Position numbers and translations under genes: made by a program. The notes under the pieces are model-generated. The model ran no database searches, was not told the origin of the DNA, and saw only the letters and a list, made by a program, of their open reading frames with translations. From assembly GCF_000821065.1 (NCBI RefSeq), contig NZ_CDGG01000001.1, positions 3,782,001-3,846,000 of the forward strand: 64,000 nucleotides of DNA, given 5' to 3'. Below, piece after piece: positions 23,481-34,871 of the stretch; positions within the stretch are counted from its first letter, which is position 1; each line of letters starts with the position of its first letter. The stretch comes from Oceanobacillus oncorhynchi. Its GTDB lineage: Bacteria > Bacillota > Bacilli > Bacillales > Amphibacillaceae.

Positions 23481-25031
23481 ATGACAAAACAATCCTTTAT
23501 CCAAGGAGCATTGATTCTAATTATCGCCGGGATGCTGACCCGTTTTATGGGCTTCATTAACCGTATGGTCGTCGCACGCTTTATGGGTGAAGAAGGTGTC
23601 GGTCTCTATATGATGGCTTTGCCTACCTTATTTCTGGTAATGACGCTGACGCAATTCGGTCTTCCTGTGGCTATTTCCAAGCGTGTAGCCGAAGCAGATG
23701 CTCAAAATGATTCGAAAAAAATAAAACAAATCGTTGCCGTCTCCCTTGCGATAACTTTAAGTGCAAGTATCCTGTTTACTGTCATCTTGATTCTCGCAGC
23801 ACCCATTTTATCGGATACCTTATTCACGGACAAACGTGTACTGCTTCCTCTAGTGGTGATTAGCCCGATTATCCCTATAGCTGCTGTCTCCGCAGTATTA
23901 AGGGGATATTTCCAGGGAAAACAGAATATGAAGCCGCAAAGTATCGCACAAGTTCTTGAACAAGTTGTACGGATTGCCTTCGTCGGTATATTCATATATA
24001 TCCTTTTACCTTACGGGGTGGAATATGCAGCGGCAGGCGCTATGTTCAGTATTATTATTGGTGAATTCGCTTCTCTCTTATACATGATTCGAAAATTTCG
24101 TCAAAAAAGAAAGCTGAAAATACGCAAACACTTTACAGAAACAGTTTTATCCGGAAAAGAAACCGCAAAAGAACTATTATCTATTTCTATGCCTACCCTG
24201 GGGAACAGAATGATTGGTTCGATTTCTAATTTTCTCGACCCAATCATTATTGTCCAATCTCTTGCGCTGGCTGGAGTAACTACAGCTGTTGCAACGAAAC
24301 AATACGGAGAATTAATGGGCTATACCATGCCTTTATTATTTTTACCGACTTTTATAACAAGCTCCCTGTCAATAGCACTTGTTCCTTCTATTTCGGAAGC
24401 TGCTGCCAAGAACCAAAAGGAACTGATTCATAGCCGTATTCACCAATCCATCCGAATTTCCTTTGCTTCAGGGGCATTAGCCACCATTGTAATGACTTTA
24501 TTCGCTGCTGATCTGCTAAATCTTATGTATCGTTCGGATTCCGCTGCCCCGTTGTTGATTATTATGGCACCTTTTTTCTTATTTTTATATATTCAAGCCC
24601 CATTGCAGGCAGCACTGCAAGCACTTGATTTAGCCCGGCCGGCAATGTGGAACTCATTGATTGGAGTCATTTTAAAATTCGGAGCGATGATACTGCTGGC
24701 AACCAGTTCCAATTTAGGAATCCAAGGAGCAGCAATCGCTATCTGCGCAAATGTTGTTCTCGTTACTTTTCTCCATATTATGGTATTAAAAAAGGAAATA
24801 AATTATTTTCCTGCCTGGAAGGAGATTATCCGCATGATTATTTTATGCGGAACTACTTTCCTGCTGACGTTTTATATAAAAAACCAATTTTACACAGCCG
24901 ATACAACTTTAATCTCGTTTATCCTGCTGCTCATCATTATTGCTCTAATTTATATGATATTGCTGATTCTATTACGATTTATTCGAAAAGAAGAATTAAG
25001 ACAGCTGCCGTTTTTCTCTAAAAAGAAATAA
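23481..25031 (+). CDS. spoVB: Stage V sporulation protein B (MOP-family flippase)
   Basis: A 516-residue membrane protein with about 14 helices of the polysaccharide flippase (MATE/MOP) superfamily. The N-terminus FIQGALILIIAGMLTRFMGF and the LPVAISKRVAEADA stretch match SpoVB. In B. subtilis it is needed for spore cortex formation and probably flips lipid-linked precursors. Ribosome binding site AAGGCGGGG; divergent from comN. Confidence 0.93.
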   Translation: MTKQSFIQGALILIIAGMLTRFMGFINRMVVARFMGEEGVGLYMMALPTLFLVMTLTQFGLPVAISKRVAEADAQNDSKKIKQIVAVSLAITLSASILFTVILILAAPILSDTLFTDKRVLLPLVVISPIIPIAAVSAVLRGYFQGKQNMKPQSIAQVLEQVVRIAFVGIFIYILLPYGVEYAAAGAMFSIIIGEFASLLYMIRKFRQKRKLKIRKHFTETVLSGKETAKELLSISMPTLGNRMIGSISNFLDPIIIVQSLALAGVTTAVATKQYGELMGYTMPLLFLPTFITSSLSIALVPSISEAAAKNQKELIHSRIHQSIRISFASGALATIVMTLFAADLLNLMYRSDSAAPLLIIMAPFFLFLYIQAPLQAALQALDLARPAMWNSLIGVILKFGAMILLATSSNLGIQGAAIAICANVVLVTFLHIMVLKKEINYFPAWKEIIRMIILCGTTFLLTFYIKNQFYTADTTLISFILLLIIIALIYMILLILLRFIRKEELRQLPFFSKKK

Positions 25032-25131
25032 ATTTAGAGAATTTATCTGTCATTCTCCTATAAATATTTCTTCTAAATAAAATGTCCGGGCATAAATTTA
25101 ATTAAGGGACAAACTCAGAGGAGATGAATCA

Positions 25132-25515
25132 ATGGTAAAAATTCAATGGACATCCTTACTCTACGGTTGGATTATATTATTCGTTTTACTTTTTCTCACG
25201 AGCTTTGCATTGGGCTTGTTATTAAAATTCGTGGACATGACAGAATCAACTTTATCATGGGCAACCTTTGTCATTGGTCTGGTTATTTTATTCACCTGCG
25301 GAATAATTACTGGTTTAAAAGGAAAAGCAAAGGGTTGGCTTTTAGGAGTACTGGTTGGTTTAGGATTTACCGGATTTGTTTTTCTGGTGCAATTTCTCGG
25401 CTACCAGCAGGGTTTTACATGGACACAAGCAATGTATCACGGGTTTTATCTGATTGCAGCCATATTAGGCGGGATTATCGGGGTTAACTTTTCAAGTCCG
25501 GCTGAAGAAAATTGA
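25132..25515 (+). CDS. Four-helix membrane protein, TIGR04086/YrzE type
   Basis: A 127-residue protein with four predicted membrane helices and a Gly-rich third-fourth helix pair (KGWLLGVLVGLGFTG, then LIAAILGGIIGVN). It matches the small membrane family found at this position (YrzE) beside spoVB and yajC in Bacillus. Function unknown. Strong GAGGAGATG site upstream. Confidence 0.75.
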   Translation: MVKIQWTSLLYGWIILFVLLFLTSFALGLLLKFVDMTESTLSWATFVIGLVILFTCGIITGLKGKAKGWLLGVLVGLGFTGFVFLVQFLGYQQGFTWTQAMYHGFYLIAAILGGIIGVNFSSPAEEN

Positions 25516-25539
25516 TTCGTAAACGATAGTAATCCATAA

Positions 25540-25574
25540 AAAAAAGCTAATGAATGTTACTCATTAGCTTTTTT
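25540..25574. terminator. Bidirectional terminator, yrzE-like gene and yajC
   Basis: A 14-bp stem (AAAAAAGCTAATGA with TCATTAGCTTTTTT) between convergent genes, with A/T runs on both sides. Confidence 0.88.
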
Positions 25575-25580
25575 CATTGA

Positions 25581-25844
25581 TTATGCGTTTTGTTTTACTT
25601 CTCTGATTGCTGAACGGTCATATGTTAATTTTGTACCTTCTTCAGTAATTAACACAATGGTGCCTTCGTCAATCGCATGGATTTTCGCATGTAATCCACC
25701 GATTGTTATGATTTCATTACCTTTTTGCAGGCTATCTTGCATTTCTCTTACTTGCTTCTGACGCTTTTGCTGCGGACGAATAAGTAAGAAATAAAAAATA
25801 GCAAACATAAGTACGATCCATAAAATAGGTGTAACCATTTCCAT
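25581..25844 (-). CDS. yajC: Sec translocase accessory subunit YajC
   Basis: A small one-helix membrane protein (PILWIVLMFAIFYFLLIRPQ), followed by QQKRQKQ and the IITIGGLHAKI signature. Start placed at the ATG at 25844 (87 residues): an in-frame TTG at 25853 abuts the GGAAGGAG site, which is 9 bases from this ATG. Ends the queA-tgt-yajC run. Confidence 0.93.
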   Translation of the reverse strand: MEMVTPILWIVLMFAIFYFLLIRPQQKRQKQVREMQDSLQKGNEIITIGGLHAKIHAIDEGTIVLITEEGTKLTYDRSAIREVKQNA

Positions 25845-25860
25845 ATGTTCCAACTCCTTC

Positions 25861-27003
<1,143 letters not shown>

Positions 27004-27059
27004 TTATCTTCCCTTTTCTTCAGCCTAAACATATCATAACGTATTTATACCTCGTTAGG

Positions 27060-28094
27060 CTAGATAATTAGCATCGCATCTCCAAAACTAAAGAAACGAT
27101 AACGTTCTTTTACAGCCTCATGATATGCATGAAGCACCTCATCTTTCCCGGCCAGAGCACTTACAAGCATAATAAGTGTTGATTTGGGAAGGTGGAAATT
27201 TGTAATTAATCCATCAATCGCCTGATATTGATATGGCGGATAAATAAAAATATCTGTCCAGCCGCTCGTTTCTGCAAAGGAACCATCATAATCCCGGGCA
27301 ATTGTTTCCAGTGTCCGAGTGGAGGTGGTTCCTACTGAAATAATCCTTCTGCCCTCTACTTTGGCTTGATTCAAAGTGTCAGCCGCTTCTTCGGACATAC
27401 GGTAAAATTCACTATGCATCGTATGCTCTTCAACAGAATCAACACTTACCGGCCGAAATGTCCCCAAACCAACATGAAGCGTAATAAAAATAATCTGGAC
27501 GCCTTTTTCCCTTATCTGCTGTAATAATGCATCGGTAAAATGAAGACCGGCAGTCGGAGCAGCAGCAGATCCTTTTTCTTTTGCGTAAACCGTCTGATAA
27601 CGGTCTTTTTCAGAAAGCTGCTCCTTAATATATGGCGGCAATGGCATTTCTCCAAGTTCATCTAATATTTCATAAAAAATACCCTGGTAAGAAAATTCGA
27701 CTGTACGTCCGCCATGTTCTTTCGTGCCTGTGCAAACAGCCTTTAACAGCCCATCTCCAAAATCAATGACTGTCCCTTTTTTTACTTTTTTCGCCGGCTT
27801 TACTAACACTTCCCAACTGTCGCCTTCTTCCTGATGCAGTAAAAGAACCTCCAGCTTCGCACCTGTATCTTCTTTTACACCATACAGGCGGGCAGGCAAC
27901 ACCTTTGTATCATTCAAAACAAGGCAATCTCCAGTTTGAAGGTAATCTATTATATCTGAAAAATGCTGATGCTGTATTCGGCCTGTCTGTTTATCCAGCA
28001 CACAAAGCCTGGATGCAGTCCGATCCTTCAGCGGTGTCTGCGCAATTAATTCTTCAGGCAGATCAAAATCAAAATCTTCAATATTCATGTCCAT
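27060..28094 (-). CDS. queA: S-adenosylmethionine:tRNA ribosyltransferase-isomerase QueA
   Basis: Converts preQ1-tRNA to epoxyqueuosine-tRNA using the ribosyl group of SAM. Of its 344 residues, the family segments [14 protein letters not shown] (start), [10 protein letters not shown], and [20 protein letters not shown] (end) are clear. An ATG two codons further in (28088) is an alternative start. Follows the ruvAB genes and precedes tgt, as in B. subtilis. Confidence 0.96.
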   Translation of the reverse strand: MDMNIEDFDFDLPEELIAQTPLKDRTASRLCVLDKQTGRIQHQHFSDIIDYLQTGDCLVLNDTKVLPARLYGVKEDTGAKLEVLLLHQEEGDSWEVLVKPAKKVKKGTVIDFGDGLLKAVCTGTKEHGGRTVEFSYQGIFYEILDELGEMPLPPYIKEQLSEKDRYQTVYAKEKGSAAAPTAGLHFTDALLQQIREKGVQIIFITLHVGLGTFRPVSVDSVEEHTMHSEFYRMSEEAADTLNQAKVEGRRIISVGTTSTRTLETIARDYDGSFAETSGWTDIFIYPPYQYQAIDGLITNFHLPKSTLIMLVSALAGKDEVLHAYHEAVKERYRFFSFGDAMLII

Positions 28095-28121
28095 CCCTTA
28101 CTTTCCTCTTATCATTAAAAC

Positions 28122-28313
28122 CTATCTAAATCTGCTGATAATAAATAAAATCAGCGTTAATATGACACTAACAAGAATAGAAGTCATTAACGGAAAATGA
28201 AAGGTCATATTTCCTTTTTGAAACGTAAAATCACCCGGCAGCCTCCCGATAAAGGTCCAAATCAAGCCGATGATAATTAGCACGATTCCAGCAATAATAA
28301 ATAATTTACCCAT
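28122..28313 (-). CDS. DUF2905-type small membrane protein
   Basis: A 63-residue protein with two hydrophobic helices flanking GRLPGDFTFQKGNMTFHFPL, the hallmark segment of the DUF2905 family. Its ATG overlaps the ruvB stop in a TAATG junction, so translation is coupled. Function unknown. Confidence 0.85.
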   Translation of the reverse strand: MGKLFIIAGIVLIIIGLIWTFIGRLPGDFTFQKGNMTFHFPLMTSILVSVILTLILFIISRFR

Positions 28314-29320
28314 TACTCTTCCCCGTTTATCATTGGTATTCCAAAATGTTCATAGGCTTTGGGTGTTACTTTTCTCCCTCTGGGTGTACGCTGGATAAAA
28401 CCTAATTGAAGCAGATACGGCTCATATACTTCTTCAATCGTCTGCGATTCTTCACCAATCGTTGCCGCAATGGTATCCAGCCCGACTGGCCCGCCATTAA
28501 AGCCTTCTATAATCTCCGTTAACAATTTATGATCAATATGATCCAAACCGGCGTCATCCACCTGCAGCATTTTTAAAGCCTGTCTGGTCGTTTCAAAGCT
28601 AATTTCTGTTTCTCCTTTTACCTGTGAAATATCACGTACTCTTTTTAATAAACGGTTTGCAATACGCGGCGTTCCCCTCGATCTGCGGGCAATCTCTATA
28701 GCCGCATCTTCTGAAATCGTCATATGGAATATATCGGCTGTACGCATAACAATTTGACGTAAATCCGCCACATCATAGTATTCCAGACGGCTGAGTACAC
28801 CAAACCGGTCACGCAGCGGCGCACTCAAGAGCCCAGATCGTGTTGTTGCTCCTACCAGTGTAAAAGGCGGCAAATCAATCCGGACACTGCGCGCACTTGG
28901 CCCGCTCCCAATTACAATATCAATAAAGAAGTCTTCCATAGCAGGATAAAGCACTTCTTCCACAGATCTCGGGAGACGATGCACTTCATCAATAAATAAT
29001 ACATCTCCAGGCTCCAAAGAAGATAGAATTGCTGCTAAATCTCCGGCTCTCTCTATTGCCGGGCCAGAAGTAGACCTGAATTGCACACCCATCTCATTAG
29101 CAATAATAGAAGCCAGTGTCGTTTTACCTAACCCCGGCGGCCCGAACAGCAATACATGATCCAGCGGCTCTTCACGCATTTTAGCTGCTTGGATAAAAAT
29201 ACTTAAATTTTCTTTTACCTTTGGCTGACCAATGTAGTCCTCTAGCTGTAACGGCCTTAAACTTTGCTCTATCGACACATCCTCATCATGCAGGTTTCCG
29301 TCAATCATACGTTCATCCAA
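28313..29320 (-). CDS. ruvB: Holliday junction branch-migration helicase RuvB
   Basis: AAA+ motor of the RuvAB complex. Walker A is [10 protein letters not shown], Walker B is LFIDEVHRL, and [18 protein letters not shown] holds sensor 1 and the arginine finger. I place the start at the TTG at 29320 (335 residues, beginning LDERMI): AAAGGAG lies 8 bases upstream, whereas the GTG at 29329 overlaps it. Follows ruvA by about 18 bp. Confidence 0.96.
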   Translation of the reverse strand: MDERMIDGNLHDEDVSIEQSLRPLQLEDYIGQPKVKENLSIFIQAAKMREEPLDHVLLFGPPGLGKTTLASIIANEMGVQFRSTSGPAIERAGDLAAILSSLEPGDVLFIDEVHRLPRSVEEVLYPAMEDFFIDIVIGSGPSARSVRIDLPPFTLVGATTRSGLLSAPLRDRFGVLSRLEYYDVADLRQIVMRTADIFHMTISEDAAIEIARRSRGTPRIANRLLKRVRDISQVKGETEISFETTRQALKMLQVDDAGLDHIDHKLLTEIIEGFNGGPVGLDTIAATIGEESQTIEEVYEPYLLQLGFIQRTPRGRKVTPKAYEHFGIPMINGEE

Positions 29321-29338
29321 AAGGAACACTCCTTTCTA

Positions 29339-29950
29339 TTATTTTGCTAACAGACTAAATGCTTTGCGAATAACCTCGTCTGTATTCGTGAGCGTCTTAT
29401 CTGATTTCAGCTGCGGTGTGATTTTTTTCAGCTCACTTGTGGTAAAGCCTAATGATTTTAAGGCATCCAATGCTTCAGACACAATTTCACGCCCGCTAGT
29501 GCCTGCTGCTTCTCCGGAAGTCTGTTCCTCTGTATTTTCTATTGCAAAATCATGAACCAGCTTTCCTTTTAAGTCTAAAATAATCTGGCGCGCTGTTTTT
29601 TTTCCGACCCCTGGAAAGGTTGTTAAAAATTTTTCATCTTCATTTTCAACCGCCGCAATAAAGCCTTGAATATTCACGCCGGCTAAAATCGCCAAAGCTC
29701 CCTTAGGACCGATGCCTGACACTGAAATAAGCTTCGTAAATAAATATTTCTCATCTGTATTCCGAAAGCCGAATAAAATTTGTGCATCTTCTCTGACATG
29801 ATGATGCGTATGTATTTGGACTTGCTGATTCATTTCCGGTTCAAATACGTAGGGATTGGGGCAAATCAGCTCATACCCAATCCCATGTACATCCACAATG
29901 ACAGCATTATCTTTTATCGTCGTAAGCTTTCCTTTTATATATGCAATCAT
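29339..29950 (-). CDS. ruvA: Holliday junction DNA-binding protein RuvA
   Basis: Tetrameric junction-binding subunit of 203 residues. The OB fold (MIAYIKGKLTTI) leads to paired helix-hairpin-helix motifs (LISVSGIGPKGALAIL and FLTTFPGVGKKTARQIILDL), and a C-terminal domain III contacts RuvB. A dispersed palindromic element lies just upstream. Confidence 0.96.
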   Translation of the reverse strand: MIAYIKGKLTTIKDNAVIVDVHGIGYELICPNPYVFEPEMNQQVQIHTHHHVREDAQILFGFRNTDEKYLFTKLISVSGIGPKGALAILAGVNIQGFIAAVENEDEKFLTTFPGVGKKTARQIILDLKGKLVHDFAIENTEEQTSGEAAGTSGREIVSEALDALKSLGFTTSELKKITPQLKSDKTLTNTDEVIRKAFSLLAK

Positions 29951-29969
29951 ATTGAGCTCCCTTTATTTT

Positions 29970-30102
29970 AAGTGCGTGTTCATAAAGACCAATAAATAAG
30001 AACAGGTCGTCTAATAATGTGCCAGAACGTAGGTGTTCATAGCAAAAAATCTTTTCCCCGCCGTGTCATTTTTTATGGACTTTTTGAACATCCTCTTTAA
30101 AC
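29970..30102. repeat. Dispersed palindromic element, copy B
   Basis: About 130 bases whose ends (AGTGCGTGTTCATAAAGACC and GGACTTTTTGAACATCCTCT) match the ends of copy A at 20629-20710 in reverse orientation. The core is unlike that of copy A. It lies between the yebC-like gene and ruvA. Confidence 0.6.
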
Positions 30103-30109
30103 AGAATCA

Positions 30110-30150
30110 ATGAATAAACTTCTATTTATCCTAAATAGAAGTTTATTCAT
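30110..30150. terminator. Long A+T-rich hairpin at the end of the yebC-like gene
   Basis: A nearly perfect inverted repeat of about 19 bp per arm (TGAATAAACTTCTATTTA and its complement) with a three-base loop. It overlaps the last codons and stop of the YebC-type gene. No clear T run follows, so it may stabilise the mRNA 3' end or terminate weakly. Confidence 0.5.
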
Positions 30151-30874
30151 TCGACTCCAGATTATGATGAACATCTTGAACATCTTCACTTTCTTCTAAT
30201 GCATCCACTAACTTCATCATCTTCTCTTCATCTTCCGGAGATAAAGAATTATAATTTTGCGGAATGAAAGTGACTTCTGCATCAGCTAACTTATAAGACT
30301 GCTCCTCCAAATAAGAGACAACATCCTGGTAATCCTCGGGGCTCGTATAGATTTCATAAGCTCCATCCTCTATACTGACATCTTCTGCACCGGCTTCCAG
30401 TGCATCTAAAGTCATCGTATCTTCATCGATAGTATCATCTTCATTTTCAACGACAATGTAGCCTTTACGATCAAACATAAAAGATACACTTCCATTTTCA
30501 CCAAGATTTCCGCCATTTTTCTTAAAAGCGTGTCTGATTTCAGCCGCAGTACGGTTTTTATTATCTGTTAACACATTTACAATAACCGCAACACCGCCGG
30601 GGCCGTAGCCTTCATAGGTAATTTCCTCATAGGTGGCGCCATCCAGCGTGCCGGTTGCTTTTTTTATATTTCGCTCTATATTATCATTAGGCATATTATC
30701 AGCCTTTGCTTTATCCACAGCTGTTCTTAAAGCAGCATTGGTATCCATATCTCCGCCGCCGCTTTTCGCAGCAAGATAGATATCCTTCGCATGCCTCATA
30801 AAAATTTTACCTTTTTTTGCATCCTGTGCATTTTTTCTCTTCTGTATATTTTTCCATTTGGAATGTCCAGCCAT
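30143..30874 (-). CDS. YebC/PmpR (TACO1) family protein
   Basis: A 243-residue protein starting [21 protein letters not shown], the family signature, with [21 protein letters not shown] in the middle. The family was long listed as transcription regulators; YebC-type members are now also linked to relief of ribosome stalling at proline runs. B. subtilis has its counterpart (yrbC) at this position beside coxA and safA. Confidence 0.92.
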   Translation of the reverse strand: MAGHSKWKNIQKRKNAQDAKKGKIFMRHAKDIYLAAKSGGGDMDTNAALRTAVDKAKADNMPNDNIERNIKKATGTLDGATYEEITYEGYGPGGVAVIVNVLTDNKNRTAAEIRHAFKKNGGNLGENGSVSFMFDRKGYIVVENEDDTIDEDTMTLDALEAGAEDVSIEDGAYEIYTSPEDYQDVVSYLEEQSYKLADAEVTFIPQNYNSLSPEDEEKMMKLVDALEESEDVQDVHHNLESNE

Positions 30875-30958
30875 TAGACATACTCCTCTCTCGAAACTCT
30901 TTTTTTACTATATCAAAAAAAGTCCCATCAGAAAAGGAAAACCGTCTTTTTTCCTTAG

Positions 30959-31459
30959 CTACTCGAACAGATTTTCAAACATACGTTCCATATCTTCTCC
31001 CATTTGGTTTGCTTCATCACGTGCATAAAAATCTTTAACTTGCTCCCACTTTGCCACATCATTATAGATAAAAAGCTGTTTATCTGTATCCAGAATTTGT
31101 TCGATTTCCTCACTTATTTCTTCAAAATCACGCTGATCTGTCCCTTTCTTCATTTGAACAGCAACAACCACTCGATCTCTTCCTGTAACAATCCGAACAT
31201 CTTCTGCATCAACATGCTCGCTGACCAATTTTTGAAATGCAGCTGATTCTTCCCGGTCAAAATTCTCTAATGACGGGGCCTTTGTTTGCTTTTCAGCATC
31301 ATTCTCCGAGGTTGTTCGGTTTCTGTTTTCCTCATAATGAATTGGCTGAACAGATTGGTCATTGCCTGCATTTTTTTCTGTAGCTGTATCGGTATCTGAA
31401 CAGCCTGTTAATATTATCATGGTGAACACTGCATAAACTATATATTGTATTTTAAACAT
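30959..31459 (-). CDS. YhcN/YlaJ-type sporulation lipoprotein (CoxA-like)
   Basis: A 166-residue lipoprotein with a signal peptide ending in lipobox LTGC (Cys20). A polar linker is followed by a YhcN/YlaJ-type domain (VRIVTGRDRVVVAVQMKKG). B. subtilis CoxA (YrbB), a spore cortex protein, occupies the same site between yrbC and safA, so a spore role is likely. The domain itself is of unknown activity. Confidence 0.75.
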   Translation of the reverse strand: MFKIQYIVYAVFTMIILTGCSDTDTATEKNAGNDQSVQPIHYEENRNRTTSENDAEKQTKAPSLENFDREESAAFQKLVSEHVDAEDVRIVTGRDRVVVAVQMKKGTDQRDFEEISEEIEQILDTDKQLFIYNDVAKWEQVKDFYARDEANQMGEDMERMFENLFE

Positions 31460-31463
31460 AATA

Positions 31464-31508
31464 AAAATCCTCCCTTATACTTTAGTATGGATAAGGAAGG
31501 ATTTTTTA
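31464..31508. terminator. Terminator between safA and the coxA-like gene
   Basis: AAAATCCTCCCTTATAC pairs imperfectly with GTATGGATAAGGAAGGATTTT. T runs on both sides allow termination of safA on the minus strand. Confidence 0.75.
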
Positions 31509-31528
31509 CACCTTTTTTATCAAAACTT

Positions 31529-32767
31529 TTACGAGCTGGAATCATGTTTATCGTCAGGCTGTTCCGGAAAAAATGGCGGCTTTGGATAGAATGTATTTCC
31601 ATGTGAATTAGATAACGGCGTCTGATGAGGCTGAAAATAGTGTCGATTTTCAGAGAATTTCGGACTCTGTTCCGGTGGCTGCTCCAAAAATGATGCTGAT
31701 GTTGGCAGATGATTAGCTTTATTAGAAGACAACGGTTTATCATTATCGGACTGTTGTTTAGAATGCAATGCTCGGTTCGTTACTGACTGATAAGACTCAG
31801 GCATCGGCGTTTGCTGACTTGCTTCATTTACAGACGGCTGCTGATAAGGCATCATTTCTTGAAACTGCTGAGGAGCTGCTTCAAACTGTGATTCATTAAA
31901 ACCAGCCGGGATTGGGGTAAAGTTCCCTTGCATCGGCGGTAGTGGTTGCTGTCCTCCACAGCCGCAGTCTCCCGTCGGCGGCATCATTGAAAATCCATGC
32001 TGCATTCCCGGATGAACAGGATACGGGTGATACGGATGTACCGGCGGATGCATTGGCGGACAAGGTATATAAAATACTGGCATCATCTGCGGTAAAAACG
32101 GCATAGGTTCACAAGGCATCGCTGCCGGCTGCTGGTAAGAATCAAAGTCAAATACAGGCTGTTGCTGTTCTGGCGCTTGTGTTTGCGGTTCGGTCTTACT
32201 TGCTGGCTGCTGCTCTTTAGCTGGTGCTGTTTTTTCTTGCTTATGTTCTTTAGGCTTCGGCGGCTTTGGCATTTTAGCTGGTTTCTTTTCTGTTTTCATT
32301 TCCTTTTCTAAAATAGGCATAGCAGGCGCCTGTGGCATTTGAGGCATTTTGGGCATCACTGCTTCAAATTGTTCCTTTTTCTTTTCTTTTTGATCATCCT
32401 CTTTTAAAACAGCAATTGGTGTCGGTGTTTTATGCTTATAAGGATGCTCTTCTTTTTTCTTTTCTTCTTTTTGCACCGGTTTTTTTTGTTCTTTCTTGGT
32501 TGTTTTTGTCTCTTCTTTGGAAACCGGCGTCATTTGTTCTTTCTTGGATTTCTTTTCTTCCTTAGATAGTGGTGCTGTCTCTTCTTTTTTAGATGTACTT
32601 TTTTGTACCGCTTTTTTTGATCCGGGTATTTTGATCTTCATTCCAGGCATTAGTTTCTCCGGGTCAGCCAAATGTGAATTTACCTTTTTTAATTCCTCAA
32701 AAGAAGCATTATACTTCTCAGCCAATTTCCACAACGTATCTCCAAGCTGCACAATGTGTATTTTCAA
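31529..32767 (-). CDS. safA: Spore coat assembly protein SafA
   Basis: A 412-residue protein with an N-terminal LysM domain (residues 2-49: IHIVQLGDTLWKLAEKYN to GMKIKIPG), a long Lys/Glu-rich low-complexity stretch (52-190), and a Pro/Gln/Met-rich C-terminal half (MPPTGDCGCGGQQPLPP). This layout matches SafA, which binds SpoVID and organises the inner coat. spoVID is also in this window (58.7-60.0 kb). Start is a TTG with AAGGAG 10 bases upstream. No membrane segment. Confidence 0.85.
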   Translation of the reverse strand: MKIHIVQLGDTLWKLAEKYNASFEELKKVNSHLADPEKLMPGMKIKIPGSKKAVQKSTSKKEETAPLSKEEKKSKKEQMTPVSKEETKTTKKEQKKPVQKEEKKKEEHPYKHKTPTPIAVLKEDDQKEKKKEQFEAVMPKMPQMPQAPAMPILEKEMKTEKKPAKMPKPPKPKEHKQEKTAPAKEQQPASKTEPQTQAPEQQQPVFDFDSYQQPAAMPCEPMPFLPQMMPVFYIPCPPMHPPVHPYHPYPVHPGMQHGFSMMPPTGDCGCGGQQPLPPMQGNFTPIPAGFNESQFEAAPQQFQEMMPYQQPSVNEASQQTPMPESYQSVTNRALHSKQQSDNDKPLSSNKANHLPTSASFLEQPPEQSPKFSENRHYFQPHQTPLSNSHGNTFYPKPPFFPEQPDDKHDSSS

Positions 32768-33248
32768 AAATAACGAACTCCTTTCCCTTTCATGATTGAA
32801 ATGGGCTAATGCTCTATATCAGCATATGCATGAAACAGAAAAAAGTTGCACATGTATGGTTACATGCTTGTTCATTTTCAAGCTTTCAATCCAGCATTTT
32901 ATATTGATAAAGAAATATGCCAAATTTTTTATTTCATATTCCTCACAGAAGAGACGACCTGTCAAAATAGTGTCCATATCCATAAATGTTTCAATCTGAT
33001 TTGTACATACTAACCAGAGAAAGCATCGTTTAAATAACGTTTCTTGTGTCGGGTATTTATTTGGACACGCTCCAATCATAGGTTTTGTTTTAGTCTGGAG
33101 TCTGTTTTCATGCTGGCCGTAAATGTTATAGCGTCTGAGATGAGTCGTTCATGGCAGAGATTATTTTTTATGCTTGCTTAGGAAACTGGATTCTAAAAAA
33201 TAATAAAAATCATTGTAGGTATTTTTTAAATACTGGAAGGAGAAAATT
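32768..33248. other. Divergent intergenic region safA/BCCT 1
   Basis: A 481-base gap between divergent genes. I see no credible gene, repeat or riboswitch. The BCCT leader ends TTTTAAATACTGGAAGGAG, near-identical to the leader of the second BCCT gene. A GTTTAA and GGGTAT pair near 33030 has too long a spacer (17) for a sigma-B promoter. Confidence 0.6.
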
Positions 33249-34871
33249 ATGAGCAACCCCTCTAAAAAAAGGAAAATATCTGATGTTTTCATTTATGCCT
33301 CTATTGTTGTAGGTATTTTAGTGATACTTGGTGCAGTATTTCCAAATCAATTCGGACAAATTTCCGGAAACGTATCCTCCTGGATCACGAACTATTTTGG
33401 CTGGTATTACATGATTCTTACTGCGATTCTTGTTTTCTTCTGTTTATTTCTTATTTTCAGTCCTATAGGAACTTTAAAATTAGGGAAGCCAAGAGATAAA
33501 CCAGAATTCAATACAATTTCTTGGCTTGCCATGTTATTCAGTGCCGGGATGGGGATTGGATTAGTGTTCTATGGTGCCTCTGAGCCAATTTCACATTATA
33601 TTGCTCCACCTACAGAAGATCCAGAAACCAATGCCGCGATGCTTGAGTCGATCCGCTCCACTTTTTTACATTATGGGTTTCATGCCTGGGCGATATATGG
33701 CGTAGTTGCTCTTTCTCTCGCATATTCCCAGTTTCGAAAAGGAGAGGTCGGACTATTATCTAAAGCCCTGCGTCCATTATTCCATGATCGTGTGGACGGT
33801 ATATTCGGCACTGTCGTAGATGTATTAGCCGTTTTTGCAACTGTAATTGGTGTTGCCGTATCGCTCGGTGTCGGAGCTTTACAAATCAATGGCGGGTTAA
33901 ACTACCTGTTCAGTGTGCCTAATAACTCAATCGTTCAGGGGATCATTATCGCTATTGTAACGGTGCTATTCCTTATCAGCGCCTGGAGCGGAATAAATAA
34001 AGGGCTTCAATATTTGAGCAATGCAAACATGGTGTTAGCCGGCATCATCTTTCTTACTATATTAATTGTTGGACCAACTATTCTAATCTTAAATATGATG
34101 ACAAGCGGAGCAGGCTCCTATCTGCAAAATCTTTTGTATAATTCTTTAGACGTCGCGCCGCTAAATGCTCAAAAGCGTGAATGGATGGCTGACTGGACGC
34201 TTTATTATTGGGGCTGGTGGATGAGCTGGAGTCCATTTGTCGGCATCTTCATCGCCCGTGTTTCCAGAGGCCGGTCAATTCGAGAATTTGTTTTGGCTGT
34301 AATGCTTGTTCCTACAATCATTAGTATTTTATGGTTCAGTGTATTTGGCGTTACAAGTATTTCGATTGCCCAAAGTGCTCCGCAAATCTTTAATATGGGC
34401 CCGGAAACGCAATTATTTGCAGTTTTCAATGAAATGCCGCTGGGCACCATTTTATCCATTGTTACAATTCTGCTCGTAACCATATTCTTTATAACTTCTG
34501 CGGATTCAGCAACTTTCGTTTTAGGGATGCAAACATCCTTTGGGTCTTTAACTCCAGATAGGAAGATAAAAATTATTTGGGGGATTGCATTATCAGCCAT
34601 TGGATATATCCTTCTTTTGGCAGGCGGAGAAAATGGCCTCGATGCACTGCAGTCCGCCGCAATAACCGCTGCCTTGCCATTCAGCATCGTGGTTATATTG
34701 CTGGTGATATCCTTCTTTAAAGTTGCTAACGAGGAAAGGAAATTTTTAGGTTTATCTATAACTCCTAACAAAAAAAGAATGCAGACATATCTGGAAAATT
34801 CCCCAGAGGAATACGAAAAGAATTTAGAAACATACCGGGAAAAGAAAAAAGACGATACCAAAGGAATATAA
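33249..34871 (+). CDS. BCCT-family betaine/choline transporter (OpuD-like), copy 1
   Basis: A 540-residue carrier with 12 predicted helices, importing betaine-type osmoprotectants, probably with sodium. Family signatures are FSAGMGIGLVFYGASEP (about 95-111) and the helix-8 region YYWGWWMSWSPFVGIFIARV near 317-336, with the Trp box of glycine-betaine carriers. The charged C-terminal tail (EYEKNLETYREKKKDD) may be an osmosensing extension. It is near-identical in length and sequence to the next gene, clearly a paralogue. The exact substrate is not determinable. Confidence 0.9.
   Translation: MSNPSKKRKISDVFIYASIVVGILVILGAVFPNQFGQISGNVSSWITNYFGWYYMILTAILVFFCLFLIFSPIGTLKLGKPRDKPEFNTISWLAMLFSAGMGIGLVFYGASEPISHYIAPPTEDPETNAAMLESIRSTFLHYGFHAWAIYGVVALSLAYSQFRKGEVGLLSKALRPLFHDRVDGIFGTVVDVLAVFATVIGVAVSLGVGALQINGGLNYLFSVPNNSIVQGIIIAIVTVLFLISAWSGINKGLQYLSNANMVLAGIIFLTILIVGPTILILNMMTSGAGSYLQNLLYNSLDVAPLNAQKREWMADWTLYYWGWWMSWSPFVGIFIARVSRGRSIREFVLAVMLVPTIISILWFSVFGVTSISIAQSAPQIFNMGPETQLFAVFNEMPLGTILSIVTILLVTIFFITSADSATFVLGMQTSFGSLTPDRKIKIIWGIALSAIGYILLLAGGENGLDALQSAAITAALPFSIVVILLVISFFKVANEERKFLGLSITPNKKRMQTYLENSPEEYEKNLETYREKKKDDTKGI

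Noticed and set aside
31438-31743. A 101-codon minus-strand frame overlapping the end of safA
   Set aside because: It spans a terminator and shadows the well-supported safA frame.
32500-32620. Lys/Glu-rich repeats in safA as a possible tandem-repeat or CRISPR-like array
   Set aside because: They are low-complexity coding sequence without fixed unit length; no spacer-repeat pattern exists anywhere in the window.
33027-33056. GTTTAA and GGGTAT as a sigma-B promoter of BCCT copy 1
   Set aside because: The spacer is 17 bases; sigma-B promoters normally have 12 to 15.
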